DNA of 15,765 nucleotides from Pseudomonadota bacterium (lineage in GTDB: Bacteria > Pseudomonadota > Gammaproteobacteria > Pseudomonadales > Pseudomonadaceae), in the NCBI GenBank assembly GCA_023388335.1, contig JAEWGL010000218.1:1-15765 (forward strand). Direction: 5' to 3'. Both the position numbers and the translations under genes were made by a program. A model generated the notes under the pieces. It ran no database searches, was not told the DNA's origin, and saw only the letters and a list, made by a program, of their open reading frames with translations. This document shows, piece by piece, positions 7,161 to 14,171 of this stretch. How positions within the stretch are numbered: position 1 is the stretch's first letter; every line of letters begins with the position of its first letter.

Positions 7161-7190
7161 TTTCTAAGAAAAAATGTGACCTTTTGACCA
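7161..7190 (-). promoter_or_regulatory. weak candidate promoter of the TM2 gene
   Basis: On the minus strand TGGTCA (7190-7185) and TAGAAA (7166-7161) are 18 bp apart, each four of six to consensus. The -10 overlaps a 13-nt palindrome (ttttct-a-agaaaa, 7160-7172), and the -35 starts a direct repeat GGTCA-AAA-GGTCA. Tentative. Confidence 0.3.
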
Positions 7191-7226
7191 GTAGCCGACG
7201 CATGGCATCCCCGCAATCGACCAACG

Positions 7227-7241
7227 GATCAAAATTTGATC
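7227..7241. promoter_or_regulatory. operator-like palindrome upstream of NlpC/P60 gene
   Basis: GATCAAA-A-TTTGATC is a perfect 7-bp inverted repeat around one base. It is centred 18 bp upstream of the first base of the TATAAA -10 of the NlpC/P60 gene, over its -35 region. Its size, symmetry and position fit a binding site for a dimeric regulator, which cannot be named from sequence. Confidence 0.45.
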
Positions 7242-7248
7242 AAAAAGC

Positions 7249-7257
7249 TGTTATAAA
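7249..7257 (+). promoter_or_regulatory. extended -10 promoter of NlpC/P60 gene
   Basis: TGTTATAAA is an excellent extended -10 (TG-n-TATAAA). No good -35 lies upstream, which is usual for this class, and the expected -35 position is occupied by the GATCAAA palindrome. The transcript would start near 7264, about 33 nt before the ATG. Confidence 0.5.
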
Positions 7258-7296
7258 GTTGCGCGCCAATATGCCAACACAACATGAGCTTTGCCT

Positions 7297-7926
7297 ATGC
7301 CACCTTTTTTCAAGACATGGCTTACCCTCTGCCTATTATTGCCCCTGGCCGCCCACGCCACCAATCGTGAGCAACGTCTTCCCAATGGCTTCAGCGGCTA
7401 TACCACCAACGCAGCGGTAAAACGCGTGCCGGCGAAACAGCCCGTGAGCCGTGCACGTCCGTCCAATGCGGCCAAGGCGCCAGGCCTGAGCGTGGCCTCG
7501 ATGTCGACCAAGCAGAGCAGTGACGTGCTCAGCCGCGCCGTGAACGTCCTCGGTACGCCTTACCGTTGGGGCGGCAGCAGCCCGAGCAAGGGCTTCGACT
7601 GCAGCGGCCTGGTCAAGTATGCGTTCAACGATGTCGAGGATGTCGATTTGCCGCGCACCTCCAGTGCCATGGCCCAGGGCCACGGCGTCAAGGTCGCTCG
7701 CAACGACCTCAAGCCTGGTGATCTGATCTTCTTCAACATCAAGAGCCGCCGGGTCAACCATGTGGCGATCTACCTGGGCAACGACCGCTTCATCCACGCC
7801 CCCCGCCGCGGCAAGAACGTCAGCATCGACACGCTTAACAAGCCGTACTGGAAGAAGCACTACGTGGTCGCCAAACGCGTCCTGCCCAAGGAACAACAAG
7901 AAGGCCTGCGCCTGGCCAAGCGCTGA
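7297..7926 (+). CDS. secreted NlpC/P60-family peptidoglycan endopeptidase
   Basis: Predicted cell-wall hydrolase that cuts stem-peptide bonds in murein. The 209-residue precursor has a signal peptide (MPPFFKTWLTLCLLLPLAAHA), a low-complexity basic linker rich in Ala, Lys, Arg and Pro (about 22-70), and an NlpC/P60 domain (about 75-200). The domain starts LGTPYRWGGSSPSKGFDCSG. The catalytic cysteine is C102 (FDCSGLV), the histidine is H155 (NHVAIYLG) and the third polar residue is H167 (FIHAP). LPRTSSAMAQG and LKPGDLIFF are also family marks. There is no lipobox, so it is probably periplasmic and soluble. ATG 7297 is preferred over a TTG two codons earlier; neither has a strong ribosome site. 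It stands alone, with its own promoter. Confidence 0.87.
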   Translation: MPPFFKTWLTLCLLLPLAAHATNREQRLPNGFSGYTTNAAVKRVPAKQPVSRARPSNAAKAPGLSVASMSTKQSSDVLSRAVNVLGTPYRWGGSSPSKGFDCSGLVKYAFNDVEDVDLPRTSSAMAQGHGVKVARNDLKPGDLIFFNIKSRRVNHVAIYLGNDRFIHAPRRGKNVSIDTLNKPYWKKHYVVAKRVLPKEQQEGLRLAKR

Positions 7927-7970
7927 GTCGCCGCTGTGCGTCGACTATAGTTGCCAAGCTCATGCAACGT

Positions 7971-8010
7971 CTGTGTGAGAGTACCTAGCCTCGGCTGTGC
8001 GCTCACACAG
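7971..8010. terminator. hairpin between convergent NlpC/P60 and pilT genes
   Basis: CTGTGTGAG (7971-7979) and CTCACACAG (8002-8010) form a perfect 9-bp stem around a 22-nt loop that can itself pair (AGCC-TC-GGCT). It lies in the 114-bp gap between two convergent stops, where a bidirectional terminator is expected. There is no T-run on either side, so termination would be inefficient or factor-dependent. Confidence 0.35.
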
Positions 8011-8040
8011 AGACGATTTCCAGGGCCGCCCACCGTGCTT

Positions 8041-9054
8041 TTAAAGCTTCGAGACCTGATCCAGGCCAATCAGCCCTTGGGCAACCAAACCGTGCAGAGC
8101 TGCGTCCAATGTCTGCATCCCCTTCCCGGCGCCGCTCTGCATCACCGAATGCAATTGTGCCGAACGCCCCTCCCGAATCAGGTTGCGCACGGCCGGCGTC
8201 GCCACCAGTACCTCCCGTGCCGCCACCCTGCCGCCATCGACACGCTTGATCAATTGCTGCGCTACCACGACCTGTAAGGACTCGGCCAACATGGCCCGCA
8301 CCAGCGCTTTTTCTTCGGCGGCAAAGACTTCGACCAGCCGGTCGATGCTGCTCGCCGCTGAACGGGTATGCACGGTCGCCAGCACCAGATGCCCGGTTTC
8401 CGCGGCCCGCAGGGCCAGGCGGATGGTGTCGAGGTCGCGCAGTTCGCCAATCATGATCACGTCCGGGTCCTGGCGCAGGGCGCTGCGCAGGCCTTGGGCG
8501 AAGCCCAGGCTGTGGCGACCGATCTCGCGCTGATTGACCAGGCTGCGTTGGCTGCTGTGGATAACTTCGATGGGGTCTTCCAGGGTGATGATGTGCAGTG
8601 GCCATTCACGGTTAAGCTGATCGACCAGGGCGGCCAGGGTGGTGGACTTGCCACTGCCTGTGGGCCCACCGACCAACACCAGTCCGCTGCTGCATTGGGT
8701 AATGAGGCGAAACACTTCTGTCAGGCCAAGTTCGCTCAACACAGGTATCCGGGAAGGGATCACCCGGAAGCTGGCGGCGTGCCCCTGGCGTTGCTCGAAC
8801 AGGTTCAGGCGAAAGCGGCCCAGGTCCGGCAATTGCAATCCCAGATCCAGCTCCTGGCCCTGCGCAGGCAGCGGTTGCCCGGCCTGCTCGAGCAACTGCC
8901 CAAGACCAGCACGCAAGGCCGCTGGCTGCAGCCGCGGCAGCTCCAGGCGCAACAATTCGCCATCCAGGCGCAGCATCGGTATTTCGCCCGCCGCCAGGTG
9001 CAGGTCCGAAGCCCCTGCGCCAACGGCCTGGGCCAAGAGGTCGGTCACGTCCAT
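8041..9054 (-). CDS. pilT: type IV pilus retraction ATPase PilT
   Basis: Hexameric cytoplasmic ATPase that depolymerises type IV pili, driving twitching and DNA uptake where pili are made. The 337-residue protein begins MDVTDLLAQAVGAGASDLHL, the N-terminal PilT/PAS-like domain. It has Walker A GGPTGSGKST (129-138, K136), the Asp box TLEDPIE (157-163), Walker B-type DVIMIGELRD with E204, and the His box AETGHLVLATVHT (218-230). NLIREG at 291-296 is part of the AIRNLIRE retraction motif (here AVRNLIRE). All catalytic elements are present. It is somewhat shorter than the 344 residues of P. aeruginosa PilT, ending at LDQVSKL. No pilU follows, unlike in P. aeruginosa. The start at 9054 matches the family; an upstream extension of the frame to 9159 would overlap yggS and is rejected. 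Confidence 0.9.
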   Translation of the reverse strand: MDVTDLLAQAVGAGASDLHLAAGEIPMLRLDGELLRLELPRLQPAALRAGLGQLLEQAGQPLPAQGQELDLGLQLPDLGRFRLNLFEQRQGHAASFRVIPSRIPVLSELGLTEVFRLITQCSSGLVLVGGPTGSGKSTTLAALVDQLNREWPLHIITLEDPIEVIHSSQRSLVNQREIGRHSLGFAQGLRSALRQDPDVIMIGELRDLDTIRLALRAAETGHLVLATVHTRSAASSIDRLVEVFAAEEKALVRAMLAESLQVVVAQQLIKRVDGGRVAAREVLVATPAVRNLIREGRSAQLHSVMQSGAGKGMQTLDAALHGLVAQGLIGLDQVSKL

Positions 9055-9081
9055 GAGACTCCCCAAAGGCTGCCAAGCAGG

Positions 9082-9087
9082 TAGAAT
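9082..9087 (+). promoter_or_regulatory. possible -10 of the yggS operon
   Basis: TAGAAT lies 33 bp before the yggS ATG in the 65-bp divergent gap with pilT. The -35 position is poor (ctcccc at 17 bp), so confidence is low. Confidence 0.3.
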
Positions 9088-9119
9088 GCCGCAGACTCCA
9101 AAGCCCTTGGCATCGATCA

Positions 9120-9806
9120 ATGTCCACCATAGCAGACAACCTTTGCGCGCTTGCCGCACGCATCGACAGCGCGGCGAAAGCAGCCGGGCGTAACCCGGCC
9201 AGCGTCCGACTGCTGGCCGTGAGCAAGACCAAACCGGCCAGCGCCATCCGTGAAGCCCACGCCGCCGGCGTGAGTGACGTGGGCGAGAACTACCTCCAGG
9301 AAGCCTTGGCCAAGCAGCAAGCGTTGCGCGACCTGCCCTTGACCTGGCACTTCATCGGCCCCATTCAATCGAACAAGACGCGAGCCATCGCCGAACATTT
9401 CGATTGGGTACATGCCGTGGACCGCTTGAAGATCGCCCAGCGCCTGTCCGAACAACGCCCCGAAGGCCTGCCGCCGCTCAACCTGTGCCTGCAGGTGAAT
9501 GTCAGCGGCGAAGCCAGCAAATCCGGCTGCGAACCCGCGGAACTGCCCGCCCTGGCCAACGCCATTGCCGGCCTGCCCGGCCTGCGCTTGCGCGGGCTGA
9601 TGGCGATTCCCGAGCCCACCGAGGACCGCGCCGCTCAGGAAGCTGCCTTCGCCACGCTGCGCCAGCTGCAGGAGGAACTGGCACTTGGCCTGGACACACT
9701 GTCCATGGGCATGAGCCACGACCTGGAGGCCGCCATCGCCCAGGGCGCGACCTGGGTTCGCATCGGTACCGCCTTGTTCGGTGCCCGCGACTACGGTCAC
9801 ACCTGA
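9120..9806 (+). CDS. yggS: YggS/PLPBP-family pyridoxal-phosphate homeostasis protein
   Basis: A single-domain alanine-racemase-like TIM barrel that binds PLP without known catalysis and buffers cellular vitamin B6 and amino-acid pools. In 228 residues it shows the PLP lysine in LAVSKTKP (K36), GENYLQEA, the signature WHFIGPIQSNKTR, LQVNVSGEASKSG, GLMAIPE, and the C-terminal LSMGMSHDLEAAIAQGATWVRIG that binds phosphate. The length and motifs are complete. It starts 65 bp from the divergent pilT and is followed after 37 bp by proC, the widely conserved yggS-proC neighbourhood. The RBS is weak. No known enzymatic product should be assigned. Confidence 0.95.
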   Translation: MSTIADNLCALAARIDSAAKAAGRNPASVRLLAVSKTKPASAIREAHAAGVSDVGENYLQEALAKQQALRDLPLTWHFIGPIQSNKTRAIAEHFDWVHAVDRLKIAQRLSEQRPEGLPPLNLCLQVNVSGEASKSGCEPAELPALANAIAGLPGLRLRGLMAIPEPTEDRAAQEAAFATLRQLQEELALGLDTLSMGMSHDLEAAIAQGATWVRIGTALFGARDYGHT

Positions 9807-9843
9807 TCCATGCTTTACTCTCTCTTTCCCTCAAGGACCTGAC

Positions 9844-10662
9844 ATGAGCAAGACGCGTATTGCCTTTATCGGCGCCGGCAACATGGCCGCCAGCCTGATC
9901 GGCGGCCTGCGTGCCCAAGGCCTGGATGCTTCGCAGATCCGCGCCAGCGATCCGGGCGCCGAGACCCGGGCGAGGATCCACGCCGAGCACGCCATCGACG
10001 TGTTCGAAGACAACGCCCAGGCCATTGAGGGCGCCGACGTGATCGTATTGGCGGTCAAGCCACAGGTCATGAAGGCGGTCTGCCTGGCCCTGCAACCGAA
10101 CCTTGCTCCCGGTCAGCTGATCGTCTCGATCGCCGCCGGCATCACCTGCGCCAGCATGAACGCCTGGCTCGGCCCTCAGCCGATCGTGCGCTGCATGCCC
10201 AACACTCCCTCGTTGCTGCGCCAGGGCGTCAGCGGCCTATATGCCACCGCCGAAGTCTCGCAGGCCCAGCGCGAGCAGGCCGAGCAACTGCTGTCGGCCG
10301 TGGGCCTCGCCCTGTGGCTGGAACAGGAGCAACAGCTGGACGCGGTGACCGCCGTTTCCGGCAGCGGCCCGGCGTATTTCTTCCTGCTGATCGAGGCAAT
10401 GACCGCCGCGGGCGAGAAGCTCGGCCTGCCACGCGAAACCGCCTCGCGCCTGACCCTGCAGACCGCCCTGGGCGCCGCGCACATGGCGGTTGCCAGCGAC
10501 GTCGACGCGGCCGAGTTGCGCCGTCGCGTGACCTCCCCGGCCGGCACCACGGAAGCGGCGATCACGTCATTCCAGGCCAATGGATTCGAACACCTGGTCG
10601 AGCAGGCACTGGACGCCGCCGCGCGGCGCTCCGCCGAGCTGGCCGAACAACTGGGCAAATAA
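9844..10662 (+). CDS. proC: pyrroline-5-carboxylate reductase
   Basis: Catalyses the last step of proline synthesis, NAD(P)H-dependent reduction of pyrroline-5-carboxylate to proline, in the cytosol. The 272-residue protein starts MSKTRIAFIGAGNMAASLIGGL, a Rossmann fold with GxGxMA. It includes VIVLAVKPQ, IVSIAAGI, RCMPNTPSLLRQG and the C-terminal signature at about 165-235 (AVSGSGPAYFFLLIEAM, then RRRVTSPAGTTEAAI). AAGGA lies 6 nt before the ATG, which fixes this start against in-frame codons upstream that belong to yggS. Its stop TAA is part of the Shine-Dalgarno sequence of yggT. Confidence 0.97.
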   Translation: MSKTRIAFIGAGNMAASLIGGLRAQGLDASQIRASDPGAETRARIHAEHAIDVFEDNAQAIEGADVIVLAVKPQVMKAVCLALQPNLAPGQLIVSIAAGITCASMNAWLGPQPIVRCMPNTPSLLRQGVSGLYATAEVSQAQREQAEQLLSAVGLALWLEQEQQLDAVTAVSGSGPAYFFLLIEAMTAAGEKLGLPRETASRLTLQTALGAAHMAVASDVDAAELRRRVTSPAGTTEAAITSFQANGFEHLVEQALDAAARRSAELAEQLGK

Positions 10663-10666
10663 GGAG
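10661..10666 (+). promoter_or_regulatory. yggT ribosome binding site overlapping proC stop
   Basis: AAGGAG uses the last two bases of the proC TAA and lies 6 nt before the yggT ATG, a strong site that suggests coupled translation. Confidence 0.75.
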
Positions 10667-10672
10667 CTCTAG

Positions 10673-11263
10673 ATGAATGCACTGTCTGGCGCCATGATTT
10701 TCGTGGTGCAAACCCTGGTCAGCCTGTACCTGGTGATCGTCCTGCTGCGCTTCGTGCTGCAGATGGTCAAGGCCGACTTCTACAACCCACTGAGCCAGTT
10801 CGCCGTGCGGGCCACCCAACCGCTGCTCAAGCCGATCCGCCGCATCGTGCCGAGCATCGCCGGCCTGGACACCTCGTCGCTGCTGCTGGCGGTGATCATC
10901 CAGGCCTTGCTGATGGCATTCGTGCTGATGGTCAGCTACGGCACCTTCGGCGACATCCTGCACCTGGTGATGTGGGCGCTGCTCGGCGTCGCCTCGCTGT
11001 TCCTGAAGATCTTCTGGGTGGCGATGATCGTCATGGTGATCATCTCCTGGGTCGCGCCCAACAGCCATAACCCGGCTGCCGAACTCGCCTATCAGATCAG
11101 CGAACCGGTGCTCGCGCCCTTCCGCAAACTGGTCCCCAACCTGGGCGGCATGGACATCTCGCCGATCTTCGCCTTCCTGGCGATCCAGGTGATCCAGTCC
11201 TTCGTCATGCCGCCGCTGGCTGCCTATGCCGGCATGCCTCAGGAACTGTGGCGGATGATCTGA
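10673..11263 (+). CDS. yggT: YggT-family integral membrane protein
   Basis: A 196-residue inner-membrane protein with two YGGT modules, each a pair of hydrophobic helices. The first contains LYLVIVLLRFVLQMV followed by NPLSQFAVRATQPLLKPIRR; the second contains MIVMVIISWVAPNSHNP followed by ISEPVLAPFRKLVPNLGGMD. The P-x-RR/K-x-VP motifs at the end of each amphipathic stretch are conserved. The family has been linked to osmotic tolerance and cell division in some bacteria, but its molecular role is not established. It is the third gene of the yggS-proC-yggT set and is followed by a perfect hairpin. Confidence 0.92.
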   Translation: MNALSGAMIFVVQTLVSLYLVIVLLRFVLQMVKADFYNPLSQFAVRATQPLLKPIRRIVPSIAGLDTSSLLLAVIIQALLMAFVLMVSYGTFGDILHLVMWALLGVASLFLKIFWVAMIVMVIISWVAPNSHNPAAELAYQISEPVLAPFRKLVPNLGGMDISPIFAFLAIQVIQSFVMPPLAAYAGMPQELWRMI

Positions 11264-11272
11264 TCCTGTTTG

Positions 11273-11306
11273 CCCCGAGCGGCACGCTGTTGCTTGCCGC
11301 TCGGGG
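11273..11306 (+). terminator. 12-bp perfect hairpin after yggT
   Basis: CCCCGAGCGGCA (11273-11284) and TGCCGCTCGGGG (11295-11306) pair completely around a 10-nt loop. It lies 9 bp after the yggT stop. The following bases (tagcggtcttt) have only a short T-run 8 nt away, so the hairpin is stable but not an ideal intrinsic terminator. Confidence 0.6.
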
Positions 11307-11322
11307 TAGCGGTCTTTAGACT
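11294..11322 (+). promoter_or_regulatory. candidate promoter of the metX operon
   Basis: TTGCCG (11294-11299) and TAGACT (11317-11322) are 17 bp apart, each four of six to sigma-70 consensus. The start would be near 11329, about 23 nt before metX. The -35 lies inside the right arm of the yggT hairpin. Confidence 0.35.
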
Positions 11323-11351
11323 TACGCCTCATTCACGCGTGAGCAGGGTCG

Positions 11352-12491
11352 ATGTCCACTGTCTTTCCCGAAGATTCTGTCGGTCTGGTAACACCGCAAC
11401 TGGCGCGGTTCGATGAGCCCCTGGCCCTGGCCTGCGGGCGTTCGCTGCCCTCCTACGAGTTGATCTACGAAACCTACGGCACCCTCAACAGCGCGGCCAG
11501 CAACGCGGTGCTGATCTGCCATGCGTTGTCGGGTCACCACCATGCCGCCGGCTACCACAGCGCCACCGACCGCAAACCGGGCTGGTGGGACAGCTGCATC
11601 GGCCCCGGCAAGCCGATCGATACCAATCGTTTCTTCGTGGTCAGCCTGAACAACCTCGGCGGCTGTAACGGCAGCACGGGCCCCAGCAGCCCCAACCCCG
11701 CCACCGGCAAGCCCTACGGCGCCGATTTCCCGGTACTGACCGTGGAAGACTGGGTGCACAGCCAGGCGCGCCTGGCCGACCGCCTGGGCATCGGCCAGTG
11801 GGCCGCGGTGGTCGGCGGCAGCTTGGGCGGCATGCAGGCCCTGCAGTGGACCATCACCTACCCGGATCGCGTGCGCCACTGCGTGGACATCGCCTCGGCG
11901 CCCAAGCTTTCGGCGCAGAACATCGCCTTCAACGAAGTAGCCCGCCAGGCCATCCTGACCGATCCGGAATTCCACGGTGGATCCTTCCAGGACCAAGGTG
12001 TGATTCCCAAGCGCGGCCTGATGCTCGCGCGCATGGTGGGCCATATCACCTACCTGTCCGATGACTCCATGGGCGAGAAGTTCGGCCGCGAACTCAAGAG
12101 CGACAAGCTCAACTACGACTTCCACAGCGTCGAATTCCAGGTTGAAAGCTACCTGCGCTACCAGGGCGAGGAATTCTCCGGGCGCTTCGACGCCAACACC
12201 TATTTGCTGATGACCAAGGCGCTGGACTACTTCGACCCGGCCGCGGCCCAGGGTGGCGACCTTGCCGCGACCCTGGCCGGGGTAACGGCGCAGTACTGCA
12301 TCATGTCGTTCACCACCGATTGGCGTTTCTCCCCAGCCCGCTCGCGGGAGATCGTCGATGCCCTCATGGCCGCGCGCAAGAATGTCTGTTATCTGGAGAT
12401 CGACTCGCCTTATGGCCACGATGCCTTCCTGATCCCGACCCAGCGCTACATGCAGGGTTTTTCGAACTACATGAATCGCATCGCACTGTGA
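11352..12491 (+). CDS. metX: homoserine O-acyltransferase MetX (probably succinyl-type)
   Basis: First committed step of methionine synthesis: activation of homoserine by an acyl group from acyl-CoA. The 379-residue protein has an alpha/beta-hydrolase fold with ICHALSGHHHAAG (oxyanion region), LNNLGGCNGSTGPSS, and the nucleophile S157 in VVGGSLGGMQALQW. The rest of the triad is D323 (FTTDWRFSP) and H356 (SPYGHDAFL). MetX proteins of Pseudomonas are known to use succinyl-CoA rather than acetyl-CoA; I infer the same here from the organism, not from tested residues. It is preceded by a moderate site (GCAGGG) and followed after 7 bp by metW, the usual partner. Confidence 0.95.
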   Translation: MSTVFPEDSVGLVTPQLARFDEPLALACGRSLPSYELIYETYGTLNSAASNAVLICHALSGHHHAAGYHSATDRKPGWWDSCIGPGKPIDTNRFFVVSLNNLGGCNGSTGPSSPNPATGKPYGADFPVLTVEDWVHSQARLADRLGIGQWAAVVGGSLGGMQALQWTITYPDRVRHCVDIASAPKLSAQNIAFNEVARQAILTDPEFHGGSFQDQGVIPKRGLMLARMVGHITYLSDDSMGEKFGRELKSDKLNYDFHSVEFQVESYLRYQGEEFSGRFDANTYLLMTKALDYFDPAAAQGGDLAATLAGVTAQYCIMSFTTDWRFSPARSREIVDALMAARKNVCYLEIDSPYGHDAFLIPTQRYMQGFSNYMNRIAL

Positions 12492-12498
12492 GGGCAGC

Positions 12499-13119
12499 AT
12501 GAGAGCCGACCTGGAAATCATCCAACAATGGATCCCCGCTGGCAGCCGGGTATTGGACCTTGGCTGTGGCAACGGTGAACTGCTGGCCTCGTTGCGCGAC
12601 CGCAAGCAGGTCACTGGCTACGGCCTGGAAATCGACGCCGAGAACATCGCCGCCTGCGTCGCCAAGGGTGTCAATGTCATCGAGCAAGACCTCGACAAGG
12701 GCCTGGGCAACTTCGCCAGCAACAGCTTCGACGTCGTGGTCATGACCCAGGCGCTGCAGGCCGTGGAATATCCAGACCGGATCCTCGACGAGATGCTGCG
12801 CGTGGGCCGCCAGTGCATCATCACCTTCCCCAATTTCGGTCACTGGCGCTGCCGCTGGTACCTGGCGACCAAAGGTCGCATGCCGGTCTCGGACTTCATG
12901 CCGTATACCTGGTACAACACGCCGAACATCCACTTCTGTACCTTCGAGGACTTTGAGGCGCTGTGCAGCGAGCGCCACGCCCAGGTCATTGATCGGCTGG
13001 CCGTCGACCGTCTGCACCGTAATGGGTGGGCGGGTCGGCTTTGGCCTAATCTTCTAGGGGAAATCGGCATCTATCGTGTCAGCAGTCCCGGCCTGCAGGA
13101 ACATCAGGTCGCGGTCTGA
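12499..13119 (+). CDS. metW: MetW, methionine-biosynthesis methyltransferase-like protein
   Basis: A 206-residue protein with a class I SAM-methyltransferase fold. Motif I is RVLDLGCGNGELLASL (17-32), followed by the acidic GYGLEIDAENI and the later VVVMTQALQAVEYPDRILDEMLRVG. FPNFGHWRCRWYLATKGRMPVS is the family signature. MetW is needed together with MetX for homoserine acylation in several proteobacteria; no methyl transfer has been settled. It starts 7 bp after the metX stop, and pairing with metX is the strongest evidence for its role. Confidence 0.95.
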   Translation: MRADLEIIQQWIPAGSRVLDLGCGNGELLASLRDRKQVTGYGLEIDAENIAACVAKGVNVIEQDLDKGLGNFASNSFDVVVMTQALQAVEYPDRILDEMLRVGRQCIITFPNFGHWRCRWYLATKGRMPVSDFMPYTWYNTPNIHFCTFEDFEALCSERHAQVIDRLAVDRLHRNGWAGRLWPNLLGEIGIYRVSSPGLQEHQVAV

Positions 13120-13143
13120 TCCGTTTACCAGAGGAACAGGATC

Positions 13144-13578
13144 ATGCGCCGTCTCGCTCTGCTACTGATCAGCCTATGGCTGGCCCTGCCCGTGCAGGCG
13201 GCCGACGCCGCCAAGCCCGAGCGCAAGGAAGTCTTCGGCGACGTGACGGTCCACTACAACGCCTTCACCTCCAGCATGGTGCAACCGGAGGTGGCGGCGG
13301 CCACGGGGCTGGTGCGCAGCAAGCATCAGGGCGTGCTCAACATTGCCGTGGTCAAGGCCGGCAAGCCGGGCATGGCGGTGGTCAGCGGTGCCGTGAAGGA
13401 CCTGACCGGACGCAGCAGCCCGCTGTCGTTCAGGCAGATCACCGATCATGGCGCGGTGTACTACATCGCCCAGTTCAAGATCGACCAGCCGCAGACCCTG
13501 ACCTTCGACCTGAATGTCGAGACCGGCGGCGTCAGCCATAAACTCAGCTTCAACCAGGACGTATTCCCAGGCGAATGA
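13144..13578 (+). CDS. periplasmic DUF4426 protein
   Basis: A 144-residue exported protein of unknown function. The signal peptide is MRRLALLLISLWLALPVQA, likely cut before ADA. The mature part is beta-rich, with EVFGDVTVHYNAFTSS near its start, FLxP-type features absent, and TFDLNVETGGVSHKLSFNQDVF at the end. A clear AGAGGAAC lies upstream of the ATG. This family is typically found between metW and rdgB in Pseudomonas, but that position does not reveal its job. Its stop codon overlaps the rdgB start (ATGA at 13575-13578). Confidence 0.82.
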   Translation: MRRLALLLISLWLALPVQAADAAKPERKEVFGDVTVHYNAFTSSMVQPEVAAATGLVRSKHQGVLNIAVVKAGKPGMAVVSGAVKDLTGRSSPLSFRQITDHGAVYYIAQFKIDQPQTLTFDLNVETGGVSHKLSFNQDVFPGE

Positions 13579-14171
13579 TGAACTTCCAGCAACTCGTACT
13601 GGCCAGCCACAACGCTGGCAAACTCAAGGAACTGCAGGCCATGCTCGGCGCGTCCGTGCAGCTGCGTTCGATTGGCGAATTCAGCGCCGTGGAGCCGGAA
13701 GAGACCGGCCTATCGTTCGTCGAGAACGCCATCCTCAAGGCGCGCAATGCCGCGCGCCTCTCCGGCCTGCCGGCCCTGGCCGACGACTCTGGCCTTGCGG
13801 TGGACTTTCTGGGCGGCGCGCCGGGCATCTACTCGGCGCGGTACGCCGACGGTCAGGGTGACGCGGCGAACAACGCCAAGCTGCTCGAGGCGCTCAAGGA
13901 TGTGCCCGAAGCGCAGCGCGGTGCGCAGTTCGTCTGCGTCCTGGCCCTGGTCCGGCATGCCGACGATCCGCTGCCGATTCTCTGCGAAGGTTTGTGGCAC
14001 GGGCGCATCCTGCGCCAGGCCAGCGGCGAGCACGGTTTTGGCTACGACCCGCTGTTCTGGGTGCCGGAGCGCAACTGCTCCAGCGCCGACCTGAACCCCG
14101 TCGAAAAAAACCAGCTCAGCCATCGCGCCCGAGCCATGGCGCTGCTGCGCCAGCGTCTGGGACTGGCATGA
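13575..14171 (+). CDS. rdgB: RdgB/HAM1 non-canonical purine NTP pyrophosphatase
   Basis: Hydrolyses ITP, dITP and XTP to the monophosphates, keeping deaminated purines out of DNA and RNA. The 198-residue protein has the nucleotide-binding SHNAGKLKEL (11-20), the metal-binding and catalytic ETGLSFVENAILKARNAA, ALADDSGLAVDFLGGAPG (D70/D71), EHGFGYDPLFWVPE and the C-terminal KNQLSHRARAM. All the conserved elements are present. ATG 13575 overlaps the upstream stop by 4 bp; a second ATG directly after it (13578) is an equally possible start. The gene ends in another ATGA overlap with hemW, so DUF4426, rdgB and hemW are probably translationally coupled. Confidence 0.96.
   Translation: MMNFQQLVLASHNAGKLKELQAMLGASVQLRSIGEFSAVEPEETGLSFVENAILKARNAARLSGLPALADDSGLAVDFLGGAPGIYSARYADGQGDAANNAKLLEALKDVPEAQRGAQFVCVLALVRHADDPLPILCEGLWHGRILRQASGEHGFGYDPLFWVPERNCSSADLNPVEKNQLSHRARAMALLRQRLGLA

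Noticed and set aside
13994..14167. Upstream extension of hemW into rdgB
   Set aside because: The added codons lie fully within rdgB in another frame and show no HemW similarity; the ATGA overlap start is typical of this operon.
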